Source: Diaporthe sp. PMI_573
Taxonomy: Eukaryota > Ascomycota > Sordariomycetes > Diaporthales > Diaporthaceae
Assembly (NCBI GenBank): GCA_021399435.1
Contig: JAJTUP010000059.1
Span: forward strand, 1-64,000
Reading direction: 5' to 3'
DNA: 64,000 bases
The position numbers and the translations under genes are program-made. Below the pieces are notes generated by a model that saw only the letters and a program-made list of their open reading frames with translations, was not told where the DNA came from and searched no databases. This document shows positions 46,358 to 58,880 of this stretch, one piece after another; within the stretch, counting starts at the first letter, position 1, and each line of letters begins with the position of its first letter.

Positions 46358-48220
46358 GATGGGCGGAGGGACAGGCCGGATCGACTGTCTAGGAGTCCGC
46401 GCGGGGAGAGTGCGAGCTCGGTGTTGCAGGTCAAACAGTTCAAGTGTTGGCGACCCGGCACATTACCACGAGCGACAGTGGGTGACATACAGAACAGAAG
46501 ACGCAGGAGGGGCGAGGCCGCAGGTAAGATACTAGGCTTGCGACAAAGTCGCATGGCGGCATAGAGGAGGAAGGAGTGCCCACATTATTCTGTCGCAAAG
46601 CAGGGGGAGGTACCATCGGCCTCGTTGACCTCATCGCTCCGCTGTGACTGTGCGCGTCCGTAGCAAGCTCTTGCGACAAGGATATGGTCGGTTCCGACGC
46701 ACCATGTGTGCTTCGGCTGTTTCTGCATTCGGCAAGGTGCTGGAAGGTCTCAACCAGATTCCGGTGGGCCTGGAGACTTGAAGCTCGGGAAGGCCAGGGC
46801 CGATAGTCGATTTGCGATGCCAAGCCATGTCGTTGGAGCTGTCCATGCCGCCGTGCCTGGTGTTTCTCGCGGACATCACCTGCAGCAACACACGATGCGG
46901 AAAGCTCATGCTTGAATCCAAGTGCCTGCCTGGGGTCTCATCATTGCGAGAGAACTGCGCAAGGAGGACGCCCACATGTGGGTGAGGTACAAGCAATCTA
47001 GCCTTACCGTTGTACACCCGGAAGTCTACGCATCACCGCCCTGGTACCTCGTGCCTGAATTCCAGTTGGGCGAGACACGCCGCAAACTCCACGGGCAGGG
47101 ACCCCTGCAACCTCAGGAACTGTGCACGCTTTCCTGCAAGGGATGCGAACCGGACAGAGATGGTGTGGTGGGGCTGGGCTAGGCTAGAGCTCAAGCCTGC
47201 GCAGCTACCAGCTTGTCAACGTTCTCTTCGCATGGGACTGTCTCATCAAGCTCATCGAGGGGCCTGAGGGGCAGAGGGGTTGGGGTACCTCCCACGACTC
47301 CGTGCGGGCGATCGACATTCCTTAGATCTGAGCGCGAACGGCAAATAGCAAACTGTGGCTGCTTGGAAGTGTTGGGGATAGCCGCCCCATGGACAACAAG
47401 CTGCATCCCGCCCACGTATAATGTACCGCATGTGGCCTTGAGCAGTAGACGGCTGGGCATATGGCTAAGGCCCAGAGTATCCAGGCCAGCAATGTCATGT
47501 CACAAGGCTACTGATACTGACAGGACTGGTTGTGCTGATTGTCAGGGTGCCGAGCGACAGCGTAGCGGTAGAAGCACGGGCACATAGGACAGTCTCTTTG
47601 ATTGCCGAGTGCGGAGCTGTCAAGATTGAATATCTCGCGAGGATCAGGGCCAAATCCTGGGTGGTGTGGTTGCAACAAGCGCCGGCCCTGACAACAATTT
47701 GGGGGTCCAGTGCTTCGAGAATCCAGGTAGACACGACCTCGGGGCGCCTCTGCGCACACCGCTCCAAAATCCACAGCCCAGTAGAATCTGTCACACAGAG
47801 ATGCTACAATACACGAGCCTCACCATGGGAAGTACAGATAAAACGAAGGAGCGGCGGGGCCCACCGTGTGAGTGAGTGGTGGTTCATGCCGAGCAACAAA
47901 CATCAAATCCATGACGTCAAGACTTTTCGCCGCGGGACGTGATCATGTCGAAAGAGTTTATCTTCGGCCTCGTTGTTGTGCCGTCGGACAGAACAGACGG
48001 CACAAATGTCCGACTTTGCGACTGGACTTTGCGACTGGATCCGTCCGTTGTGCCTGACGCGGTTTTGGACTGTTAGTTGAGACTGACAGGTCCGGGCACT
48101 ATACAGTGCTGCCCAGAACATCCAGGTAGTGTATGGGCAGGATGCCAAGGGGTGGCCATCAGCAGAACCCTGGCCTGACCAGGTGGAGGAGATAAGGGTT
48201 CTCCTATCGTGCATCAATTT
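46358..48220. other. Gene-poor intergenic, no gene recognised
   Basis: About 1.9 kb between divergent genes. Several frames of 100-136 codons occur on both strands but none has a recognisable domain or coherent splicing. It may hold a non-coding transcript. Confidence 0.45.
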
Positions 48221-48226
48221 ACGCGT
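48221..48226. promoter_or_regulatory. MCB-like box ACGCGT upstream of RNH203
   Basis: ACGCGT followed by CGAAA, 117 bp before the ATG at 48343. Same hexamer and similar distance as at POL32 and MCM6. Confidence 0.5.
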
Positions 48227-48342
48227 CGAAACAGGCCTCATGTGACCCGCGTCCGGGCTCGACTCTCCCTCTCCCAATGCTAGGACAAGACAGAGAGGAC
48301 GTCTGAAATACACCTTGGACATTCATCAAAACATCTTCCGAT

Positions 48343-48916
48343 ATGGAGCAGCCAATGCTTTCAGTCGACCAGCATAAGGGCTCTTCTTGTGACAAGGCAA
48401 CTCCCAATGTCCTCCCCTGCCGCATCCAGCACGACGGTCCCATTACCGAAGCAGACTCGTACTGGAAACCATCGCAGGAGCCAGGTATTTTCATCCCAGC
48501 CATGGTTTCAGACAGCGTGGCTAATTCATTTCCCAGATGACAAGCGAGTGGCTTACTTCAGAGGCCGAAAGCTGCATGGTAAAGCCCTGAGAGTCCCCGA
48601 GGGTTACCGAGGCGTCGTGGTCGACAAGACGGAACCCCCCAAGCCTCAAGCACCCAGGCCAGACGAGCCTGAGGTCGTCGACTTGGAGGCCGAGGACGAG
48701 ATGCCGCTGGGCGCCCTGGAAACGAAGGCAGAGTTTGACGAGATTGTGATCTGGGGCCACGAGTCTGTGGCGGACACATCCTCTGACCCGTACGTCAGAG
48801 GAGTCGAAGAGTGGATGGAAGTGGCTGAGAAGGTGCGTGTGGCATGGGAACGGCGAATTCACAGTGATACTGACTGACATATCCAGATACACTCTTACGA
48901 GGAAAAGGGGCAGTGA
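48343..48916 (+). CDS. rnh203: Ribonuclease H2 subunit C (Rnh203)
   Basis: Exons 48343-48484, 48537-48832 and 48887-48916; 155 residues. The family marks are NVLPCRIQHDGPI near the N-terminus and AYFRGRKLHGKALRVPEGYRGVV after the first intron. It is a non-catalytic subunit of the nuclear RNase H2 trimer that removes ribonucleotides from DNA and RNA from hybrids. The last exon encodes only IHSYEEKGQ; reading on without splicing also stays open for 15 codons, but the splice is supported by a good donor, branch and acceptor and by the common short end of the family. MCM6 follows 434 bp downstream on the same strand. Confidence 0.87.
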
Positions 48917-49350
48917 GCTGCTGCCCGGGGACTTTTTGTGCTCGGAAGACCCGGGGGCTCCGAGGCCTCACAAATTATCATTTGATTAACGCAGCAAATT
49001 CGACGAGATCACGTCAAACGCCTTCAGGCACACAGCCTCTTTCTGGATGCTCAAGAGAAAGATGCCTTGATTGACTGCGAGACGGGATGTTGGTTGGCCA
49101 AGCCACAAAATAAAAACAGACTTCCGTTTACGGCCTAGCCCTCATGCAGCCACTTTACCACGCCGCGTCCGTGACACGCGACGCGCCTTCCACGCGTTCC
49201 ACAATTAATCGGGCGAGGCAGTTGATTGATTGCACCTGCGCGCTCCAAACTCTTGCATTTCTAGACTCTTGACATGTCAGCCTCCTGCCCGCCCACCCCA
49301 CCACTTTGACTCTCGTATTACGCTCCTTTCGTAGGCAACTGGTATCCAAG
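48917..49350. promoter_or_regulatory. RNH203 terminator and MCM6 promoter
   Basis: 434 bp. A cluster of MCB-like sites lies at 49176-49197: ACGCGA, ACGCGC and a perfect ACGCGT (49192-49197). Confidence 0.55.
49192..49197. promoter_or_regulatory. MCB-like box ACGCGT upstream of MCM6
   Basis: Perfect ACGCGT, 154 bp before the MCM6 ATG, with ACGCGA (49176) and ACGCGC (49181) beside it. Clusters of this kind are typical MBF targets in G1/S promoters. Confidence 0.55.
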
Positions 49351-52300
49351 ATGGCAACAGCAGCAACAGCGTCCAGCGATGCTGGCTTTCCCATGTCCGA
49401 CGGCCCTTCAAGAACCCCAAGACAGCGGCGCGGCAACCCGTCAAGTTCTTCACTGGGAGGCCGACCCCGCGGTCCTCCTTCTGAGAGCAACGGCGCACCC
49501 AGCGATGATGAGGGCAACGAAGGCTTCGAGGATGACCAGATCCCCAACCGGCGGCCAGCAGACACACAAAATGTTCCCAAGGTCGAGGACAAACTAGGTG
49601 TCTTGGTCCAGAAGCACTTCGAGGACTTCATCGAGGGGTATGCGAGCTTATGAATCCCATTTTGGCCCTTCCGAACCGCGCTGACAGGTCAATCCCCAGG
49701 TTCATAGAAGACCCTTCCTCTTCAGGGCCTCCAACATCCAGCGCCATCACCACAGACAAATACTACGTCGCCCAGATTCATGGCATGCGCGCGTACGCAC
49801 TGTCAACCTTTTACGTCGACTTCAAACATCTCCAAACATGGACAGACGGCACACTCGCGGACGGTATTGTAGATCAGTACTATCGGTTCTTGCCCTACCT
49901 CACCGCCGCTCTGCACAACATGATCGCCAAGCACGAGCCCGCCTACTTCCGCGAGCATCGCCAGCCCACTGCATCCAGCACCATGACCACTTCTGGGGCC
50001 AGCAATGTTGGTTCTGGCAGCCAGTCCGGCCCAGGTAGCAAGACCACGAACCAGCAGACCGATAAGGTCTTCTCTATTGCCTTTTACAACCTGCCTCTGG
50101 TCTCCAGAGTCCGCAGCCTTCGCGCTGGAAATATCGGCCAACTGCTCTCCATCTCGGGGACCGTCACGAGGACATCCGAGGTGCGACCAGAGCTTTCCGT
50201 CGCCACCTTTGTGTGCGAGGCATGCCGTGCTGTCATCCCCAACGTCGAGCAGACTTTCCGCTACACCGAGCCTACTCAATGCCCCAACGCAACTTGCAAC
50301 AACCGCCAGGCGTGGCAGCTGGACATTCGCCAGAGCACTTTCGTTGACTGGCAGAAGGTCCGAATACAAGAAAACAGCTCTGAGATCCCTACTGGCAGCA
50401 TGCCTCGGACTATGGATGTTATCTTGCGCGGCGAGATCGTTGACCGGGCCAAGGCTGGCGAGAAGTGCATTTTCACTGGCGCCTTGATCGTCGTGCCGGA
50501 CGTCAGCCAACTTGGCCTCCCCGGGAACCATGCCCAAGCTTCCCGTGACGATCGCAACAACCCTCGCGGTGGTGATGCTGGTGGAAGCGGTATTAGTGGC
50601 CTGAAGGCACTGGGCGTCCGCGATCTGACATACCGCCTTGCTTTCCTGGCCTGCATGGTGGCTCCCGACACTACAAACCTGGGAGGTGGTGTGACAGACA
50701 TCATTGCTTCTCTGAACTCTTCGAATAACGAGAACGCGCAGCAGGCCCAAGAGGCGGTCCTTGCTTCATTTGGACCATCAGAGATTGAGGATCTTCGAAA
50801 AATGGTGCACAGCGACCACATCTACTCGAGACTTGTCAACTCTCTTGCGCCAATGGTCTACGGCCACGAGGTGGTCAAGAAAGGTCTCCTGCTGCAGCTC
50901 ATGTCTGGTGTGCACAAGTCCACGGCGGAGGGCATGCAGCTAAGAGGTGACATCAACATCTGTATCGTCGGCGACCCATCCACATCCAAATCGCAATTTC
51001 TGAAATACGTCTGCTCATTCGCACCCCGCGCGGTCTACACGAGCGGAAAGGCGTCTTCAGCTGCCGGTCTGACGGCTGCCGTCGTGAAGGACGAGGAGAC
51101 GGGCGAGTTCACCATCGAAGCTGGTGCTCTCATGCTTGCTGACAACGGCGTCTGTGCTATCGACGAGTTCGACAAGATGGACATTGCCGATCAGGTCGCT
51201 ATCCACGAGGCCATGGAACAGCAGACCATCTCTATCGCTAAGGCTGGTATTCAAGCCACCCTGAATGCGCGGACGTCGATTCTTGCTGCTGCCAACCCTG
51301 TCGGCGGCCGTTACAACCGCAAGACCACTCTGCGCGCCAACATCAACATGTCCGCACCCATCATGTCCCGTTTCGATCTGTTCTTCGTCATCCTCGACGA
51401 GTGCAACGAAAAGGTCGACCGCCACTTGGCTGAGCACATAGTTGGCATTCACCAGCTGCGCGATGACGCAGTCGAGCCCGAGTTCAGCACAGAGCAGCTG
51501 CAGCGATACATCCGATTTGCGCGTACTTTCCGGCCCGAGTTCACCGAAGAATCCAAAGAAGTCCTCGTTGAGCGTTACCGCGAGCTACGCGCCGACGACG
51601 CTCAGGGAGGCATGGGAAAGAACAGCTACCGAATCACGGTGCGTCAGTTGGAGAGTATGATCCGCTTGTCCGAGGCCATTGCCAAGGCGAACTGCGTGGA
51701 GGAGATCACGCCGGACATGGTGAACGAGGCGTACAATCTCCTCAGGCAGAGCATAATCTCCGTCGAGCACGACGACGTCGAGGTTGACGAGGATGACGAG
51801 CCCGTAGAGGACGCTGCGACTCTCCTACGTGCCGCCTCGGAAGCTGCTGGTGTCCCCGCAGACCAGGATGGCGATGCCGAGATGGGCGAGGAGCATGCGG
51901 ACGAGGAGATGGCGGACGCTGGCGAAGGGGCGGCCCGGCCGGAGAGGCGTAAGCAGACGATCTCATACGACAAGTACATCAGCATGGTCAACATGATCGT
52001 CCAGCGCATCGCCGACGACGAGGCTGGAAGCGGCGAGGGCATCGAGGGCGAGGCACTGGTCCAGTGGTACCTGGAGCAGAAGGAGGACGAGCTCCAGGGC
52101 GAGGAGGACTACAACCGGGAGCACGCGTTGGCGAAGATGGTGCTGAAGAAGATGGTCAAGGTATGCGACCGTCCACCCGATCTGCTCTTGATGGGACTCT
52201 CGGCTAACGATTCTACTCCCCACAGGACAACATCTTAATGGGAATACGTGGTCAAGGCATGACTCCTGCCGCCGATGATGCCGCCGAAGGATCTGCGGCG

Positions 52301-52369
52301 CCGCAGGCCCAGGCGCCGGACATCGTCTATGTGCTCCACCCCAACTGTGCGCTTGAGGAGATCAGCTAG
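49351..52369 (+). CDS. mcm6: DNA replication licensing factor Mcm6
   Basis: Exons 49351-49637, 49700-52160 and 52226-52369; 963 residues. After a Ser/Gly/Pro-rich N-terminus come the OB/zinc region (Cys pairs in VCEACR and CPNATC, about 267-294), and the AAA+ core with Walker A GDPSTSKSQ (about 519; STSKS is the Mcm6 form), Walker B CAIDEFDKM (about 580), and the arginine-finger MSRFD (about 651). The lid region continues to an acidic stretch (about 745-800) and the Mcm6-specific C-terminal winged helix (QTISYDKYISMVNMIVQRI). It is a subunit of the Mcm2-7 replicative helicase in the nucleus. Phase-2 first intron and phase-0 second intron close the frame. Confidence 0.96.
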
Positions 52370-53780
52370 TGATGTTCCTCTTCGTCGTGAGGTTTTGGTT
52401 ATTTTCTTGGTATCATCCCGGAGTGGAGTTTCGGAGTATGGGATCATGGATGAGACAGGACGAGACATGCAAATGGAGGGACGGCAAGCCATGATAATGT
52501 GTATACTGCTTGAGTGTGCGTTTTTTTTTTTTTAAAAAAAAATAGAGGCAATCACTGTACTTGCGCGAACGTTGAAGACATAACTTGCTCAATGTTTTCA
52601 CTGTTGAAATTTGCTATGCTATGTTTCCCAAGTCGAGTCTCCCGGTACACGGTTGGTTGACTTGGTGACGACTGGTTCTCCGGTCCAGCTGCTCATGATC
52701 GCTCGTCGCCAGCATTCTTTGCGTACTGCCATGCCAGCTGTTCATGCTATGACTTGTAAAGTAAAGTAAGGTGCCGTCCAAAGCCTGTTCGCAGCGACAG
52801 TGAGAATCGCCTAACACAAATCTGTTATGTCAAACAACACTGCTCGCTCCCACCCACCTCAGCAGCATGACAGGTTACAATGGCAAAATCACCAACAAAC
52901 CAGAGGTAATAGAGCATTGTTGAATCATTTGAATTTTGTTCCTGCCTAGTATTAAACCGGTCCTCAAGGAACAATATCGACCAGGTCGCTCTGTAGAGGT
53001 TGTCTCACGGTCATTGCACGTCGTTTGTGTGTTTGTTTGTGTCAATGGCCACTTTCCCCCTCCGCGTTGCATGGAGCAGTTCGGTCTCAACATCTTGATC
53101 GAGACCGCAGAATCAGCAGCGAGGTGGGGGAGTTCTATCCGCATTGGAACCCCCCGTTTCACACGAAAACCAATTTTTCTTTGCCTCACTCATGTCTTCT
53201 TGCTCGTTGCTTCACGAGACATGTCTCGCTCGTTGCGCTTCTCTCAATAACAGAGTGATGTCCTCACCCAGTGCTGCTTGTGCTCATGTTGGCACAGGAG
53301 ACAATCGATTGTGGCCTGTTGCAAAAAGCCGAAGACAAATGATCCATCGAACAAACCTCTTGTCGGAGCGACCTTTCCCCTTTCCATTTCCAATTGACTT
53401 GTTGGACGGTAAGTGACAGGATCCGACCCGACCCCCTATCCCTACGCCTGTACCGTGCGACATGTGGATTTTGTGAGATCTCACCCATACCGCCGTGGCG
53501 TCGATTCGTCGCGTCCTTGGCCAGCAACGTTAAAGACCGCTCGCAATTGCATGCATAGAAAATGTCAAGAACGATGATGTGGCATCAAAGACATTATAGA
53601 AAGTGTACAAGAACTGGCTCTGGATCAGAACAGTCTTCAATGCTAGCCCAGAAGCGAACAGAAGAATCCGCCAGGAGTGTTTCGTTCCATTGCAGGTCCA
53701 CTCTGGATGAAACGAATAGATGTGACCGCTTGAGGCATCCGTCCTCAGACGATCGATCTCGACGCATAGAGCTGTGCTGT
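52370..53780. other. Intergenic between convergent genes, no gene recognised
   Basis: 1.4 kb. A T13A9 tract lies at 52521-52542 in the likely 3' region of MCM6. No coding region supported. Confidence 0.5.
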
Positions 53781-56700
53781 TTATTGGGTTTGAATTGGTG
53801 TCGCCGCGGCACGGTTCCATTCAGACCTGCCACGGTATGAACCACGGCCACCCCGGTTAAAGTTCGATCCGGAGGAAGCACCCTGCTCTGACGAATCCCG
53901 ATTTCGGTTGCCGCCACGATATGAAGAGGAGTATCGTGAACTCCGTTGAGGGCGCCGGCCTTGTGGGCTGTTCACAGATGACGCGGCCATTGCAACCATT
54001 CTACGCCCTGACATGCTAGGCAGGAGAATGACATAGCTTCTACCGTCTGGGTGGAATATCAGTGCCTCAGCGCTAGTTGTAACTGCTTCTTTGAGCCTCC
54101 GATCTTGCCGAGGCGGCGCCTTGGCGGGCTCCCAGGCCGCCTCTGGAACCTGCGTCGGAAGATGAACAGGTGGAAGTGATCCCATCTCCTGCTCCTCAAA
54201 GCAATCCTCATCCATTGTCTTGGTGGAGAACGAGCCATCATCGACCGTTGAGCTTGGGGCAATGACGGTCGGCAATGAGACGGTGGCTGCGGCATGGTGG
54301 CTGGACTGCGCCAGACTGGTTCTGCTCGACGAGTCCACGCTCGAAGGGTTGGATGAGTTGTCTGCCAAAAGATTTTTGATTCGGTCTTGCCAGAAGTTTG
54401 GTGTACTAGGGTTGGGAGCTGCTCCTGAAGAGCTGAATGGCCGGGAAGAGTGCGGCTGGGTAGTGGATGCAGACCTTGCAGAGCTGGTCTGACCGGGGCG
54501 CTGCGACGACGCGAGAGCGGATGGCCCTGTAGGTGGCAATTTCACAACAGGCCTAGTCGGGGGCAGCGACACCTGAGGGTGTGCCATGTCACCATCAAAA
54601 GCAGGGTGCCCGGCCATGTCAGGGGGCGGAGGAGAAGGAGAATGAGATCTGCCAGTCTCCGGGGCGAGTGGCGCTGCCTGGTCTGCATCCCGGCTGGGTG
54701 GGAAGAACCTTGATCGCTGGGATCCAGAAGCCGCAGAACCGTTTTGACCAACCGGTGGAGGCACGAAGCGTGCCGCAGAGTCTTGCTGGCTCAAGTCACC
54801 AGCGCCGGTAGCCCGTGAGGCAGCGTTCTGCGCATTGTTGCTGCGTAGGACCCATTGCATTGAGTCACGCACTCGCTGTCCCTGGTCATCTTCTTTGGTA
54901 GAGGTCCACGCCTCGTTGATCGGAGCAGCCAGGTCGGAGTAGTCCAGTCCTCGAGCTTTCATGTCCTGCTCCAGGTCCCGCTGCTGCTTCTGGCGTTGCA
55001 GTCGATTGTCTTCGTCCGACGCCAATACAGCAGACGACCATTTGTTCCTTCTCTGAGAAATTTCGTCTTGACCTTGCGACTGTGATCCGCTCCGTTGTGG
55101 AGGCCCAATCGGGCCCGGCTGTGAGTGCTGCCCAGGCGCTCTGGATGTCGCGCTTGGTGGAGCAATTGGGCCGGGTCCGGGACGGCCACTGCGCATCTGG
55201 GCCAACTGCGACGGCTGGGTTGGCACCGCATTGAAAGTCCCATTTCCAAGAGAGCGGTCGTTGGTTGGAGGACCCCAGACATTCTTGGAGGCCTGGCTGC
55301 CTGCATTCCATGCAAGTCTGTCGGGTGGGTTTTGAGTCTGTGACCGAGGATTCCAAGGATGCGCATGCTTGTTTTCTGGCGCCGAATGCCTCTCAGTAGC
55401 GGCTGCAGCCTTCGTGTCAGTCTGGCCATCCTGATCAAGACCGTTGGGAAGTGAGTCCTGGCTGCTCTCGGCCACCTTGTTTGGCACTGTTGTGGTTTGC
55501 TTGGTTTCCTTCGACTCCAATGGCGATGGAGCTTGGTGTGAGGCCTCGCTCGACTGGTCCGCTGCTGCTGTCTCTTTGGGAGCTTCCTTCTTCTCACTCT
55601 TTCGCTCCGGAGCCGGTCCCAATGCCTCCAACTTCTTGCGCAGACGCTCTTGCTTCGCGGCTTCTTCCTTGGCCTCTTCTTCCTGACGCCTTCTGATTGC
55701 TTCCTCGCGGCGTTCTTTCATCAGTTTCTTCTGAAACTCAACGTCGTCGACCACGGGAGCTGCTGGGGGCACTGGTTGCATCTCGCCGCTGCCTGGGACT
55801 TGGGGTGCGGTGTGCGATATGGCCGGTGATGCACGATTCTGCCAAGGTGAAGCACCGGGTTGTCGCGGTCCTCCATGATGACCAGATGGCGAAAAGTTGC
55901 GTGGAGACGTAGGATGATCGCTGGTTCCGGTGAAAGAGCCTCGACGAGGGTCTAACAGTTCTGCAGGTGGTAGACCCTGCTCGTAAGGCCTTCCCAGCCT
56001 CTGGAAACTGCCGCTTCCGCCACTGACGTTGGAAGATCCACGCCGTCTGCCGTAGCCGCCGCTAGTGTGGGATGTTTGGAACGCAGCCGAGGGCTCCGCT
56101 GGACCTTGTGATTCTCCATGCGATGACCTCTGGAGCAAGGCCGGTTGTCGCGACTGGTACTCAGGCCTTGCTGGCATTCCGCGGCGCTCAGCGACAGGCT
56201 CATAACGACCCGAGTGAGAATTGTAGAGCTCCCGGTGGTCCCGTCGCGGTGATCGACTGAAGTCGTCGGCAGCGATTTCTCTTGCCGCAGGCGGCGTCAC
56301 GCCCTTCATACCGTAGGCTGAACCTGGTGGTGGGAAGCCTCGCTGCGGCTGATCTCCAGGCATTTCCATGGGGGAAGCCTTTTGCACAGGTGGCAGTGCG
56401 GCCCACGGGCTCTTAACTGGTGTTGGGGGCGCGGGAGGCTTTGCAACAAGTTGAGGCTTCTCTGGTGCGCCCTTGAGAATTAATCCCTTGCCCGACGGCA
56501 GACTGGGCTTCACCGACGGGGAGCCCGTTGGCGGAGCTGGCGAGCGTGGTTTGTCCAGTGGCTTGTTATCCCTGGCCGCCGGCGCAAGCACAGGCGCTGG
56601 CGCGGGCGGGGGTGCAGGTGAAGGGGCAGACACAGCTGGGCTCGGATCAGGTACGTTCGTGGCTTCGTCGGCATGAGGAATTGTGGTCTTGGTGCCATCG

Positions 56701-57593
56701 GTCCAAGTGATCGTCTCTGGAGCATCCCACTCGTCGTCGCTTCCGTCAATGTCAGCCCATGCTGCCTGGCCATTTGCCACGTCAGGTTGTAGTCTGTTAG
56801 CTACGTGTATGCCAAGCTTCAACAGCTCCTCGTCCGTCATCTTCTTAAGGTCGGGAGTGGGAGGCGCTACAAGATCGTGGACGTTAGTTCTCGCAAGGCT
56901 GGGGCAAAAGTGCTGGTATGAAGGGAGCTGGGCAAGCCTACGTCGATTCTTGTTCCATACAGCGTTTCCATCTGGTGCGGGCCGACCGTTTTGGGCGAGC
57001 GATGACTTGGAGGCATCGCGAAGAGTTCCTGTGGTCTTGGCAACCAATCTCGGTTTGGGCGTAGATGAGGTGCTTGGAGGGCCTGCGGTCGACGATGCAG
57101 TCGACGCGGACCTCTCTGGGACTTTAGCCGCAGCACTACTCGAGGCGAGCTTGGCCTGAAAACTCTTGTTGATCGGGACCGACTTGAAGGACGTGGGCTT
57201 CTTGACCGATGAGGACCTGACATGGCCCTTGTCGTCATGTCTGGACTTGGACGCTTCGGTATCGGAACCCCCACTGACGCTGACCTCGGCTGAATTGACC
57301 ACCTCATCGACAATGTCGTTGACCAGCTTGTCCACGACTTTAGCGGGGGACTCGCCGTTCAACTCGTTCTCGGGTGCGGGGCGGGCGTCTCGCGAGACAG
57401 CGTCGACGTCGTGACTGGCATCTTCTGGCTGTGGCTTGAATGGGAATCAGCACGTCTGCAGGGACGAGATGGGGGTTTGTGCGTTGCAGCGCGGTAGGGG
57501 GCTGCGAAAAAGAGAGGAGGTACTTACAGGCTGAGCTGCAGGAGTCGCAGTAGCTTCGACGGACTGGTTTGGCGTGGGTTCTGCCGCCATCAT
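53781..57593 (-). CDS. Large disordered protein with coiled coil and RGG/RG C-terminus, function unknown
   Basis: Exons 57593-57528 and 57428-53781; 1,237 residues (a second in-frame ATG at 57590 is equivalent). A folded-looking N-terminal block holds QHFCPSLARTNVHDLVAPPTPDL-type sequence (about residues 150-190) and the acidic/aromatic WADIDGSDDEW...ETITWTDGTK motif (about 215-240). About 580-630 is a highly charged coiled coil (MKERREEAIRRRQEEEAK). The remainder is Pro/Ser/Gln-rich, and the last about 60 residues contain RGG, RG and GRG repeats (GGNRNRDSS, RGGRGSYRG), typical of RNA-binding proteins. A cytoplasmic mRNA-related role is an inference from composition only. I do not recognise the family name. 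Confidence 0.8.
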
Positions 57594-58880
57594 CCGACAA
57601 ATGCGCAGGTAGTCAATTCCTCAAAGGAATAAGGCGCCAGCTGCGTCGTCGAGTCACTTGGGAGGGTGATACGATGGCTGTCGCAAAGGCTGGGCTCGAG
57701 TGGTCGGGGCAGCGCAGACGCGGTCGGGTGGAGGCTGAAGACTGGAGTCGAGTGACGAGGGTGCGCAGGCAGGCTGTGAGCAGACTAGTCGGTCGGTCGG
57801 TCGGTCGCTCGGTAGGTAAGGCAGTGTCGAGTTCGGGGTGACGCAGAAGAGCACCCAGGAAGCGGGCGCGGCCTCAAACGCCGGCAGGGTCAGGGAAACA
57901 GGGGCGGACAGGCTCTGCTCTCAATGAGAGTGCCGATAGACGCACAAAAGAGGTGCTGTATCTTCTTTTCCCCAAGAGAAAAAGAAAGGCCGTCTGCAAG
58001 ACGAGGGTGGTTGCTGGCTTTTGCGGCTGCCACTTGTGCTGCACTGGACGGGTCTGTCTCATCAGGAGGAAAGAAGCTAAGCTGATCCAAGGGCGCTAGG
58101 CTGGATCCGGCCTCGCGCATCCCAGCTTCTGTTCTTAGCCTACATACCCATCTGCCTCGTGTGCTGTGGGGCCCGCACCCATTTGCGACATTGCGCCGTC
58201 ACTCAGCCCTGTTGTTGTTTCTGAATGTGCGTTCTACTGCGCAGAGAATGGGGCATGTCCAGGTCTCGTAAACATGATGCCTCACAAAAACCCACACGCT
58301 ACATTGAAGGGTGCACCGTCACAAGCTTTACTGAGATTGATGCCGTAGCTCGGGAACACACTTTCATATACCATCCTTATGCTCGCAAACAATAACGAAT
58401 GCCTTCAATTGTGCAAACGGCAGCCAGTGAGTTCCATCCGTCGGGTAGAGTCATGCCTCACTAGCTGCTGTAGTGACTTGGAATTCCAAATCTGAGAGGA
58501 ATTACTGAAGCACGCGCCATGGTGCTGCACGTGCTTGTACTCATACCTGGCGGCGAGAGGACCAACCATTGCCCCGAGCTGCTCATCGAGTCGCTGGAGT
58601 TGTAGGTGGTCTCATGAGACGATGCTCCCGGGCGCAGGTAACTGTGTAAGTAAACGTTTATGCTGCCACATACTGCTTTTGCACAGCCCAGAGGGAAACG
58701 TGCACTCTCACTCCAGAGAGCTCATCTTTATTGCAGATCGACAACCTGGGTCTCCAGAAAAGACTGGATCACCCAAGGAAATTTATTGTCTGATGGTTCG
58801 TCCTCAGTTCGGCTGGTTCCGGTATCTACACATCAAATCCCCGGCGCAGTTCCTAGTCCTCCGCACAGCGCTGGGTCGCT
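57594..58880. other. Intergenic, includes a GGTC microsatellite
   Basis: 1.3 kb. A GGTC/CGGT repeat lies at about 57789-57812, some 200 bp upstream of the large - strand gene, so possibly in its leader or promoter. No gene supported. Confidence 0.5.

Noticed and set aside
46440..47017. Two - strand frames of 127-128 codons upstream of the methyltransferase gene.
   Set aside because: No domain and no splice sites joining them to the gene; its own ATG at 46357 gives a complete protein.
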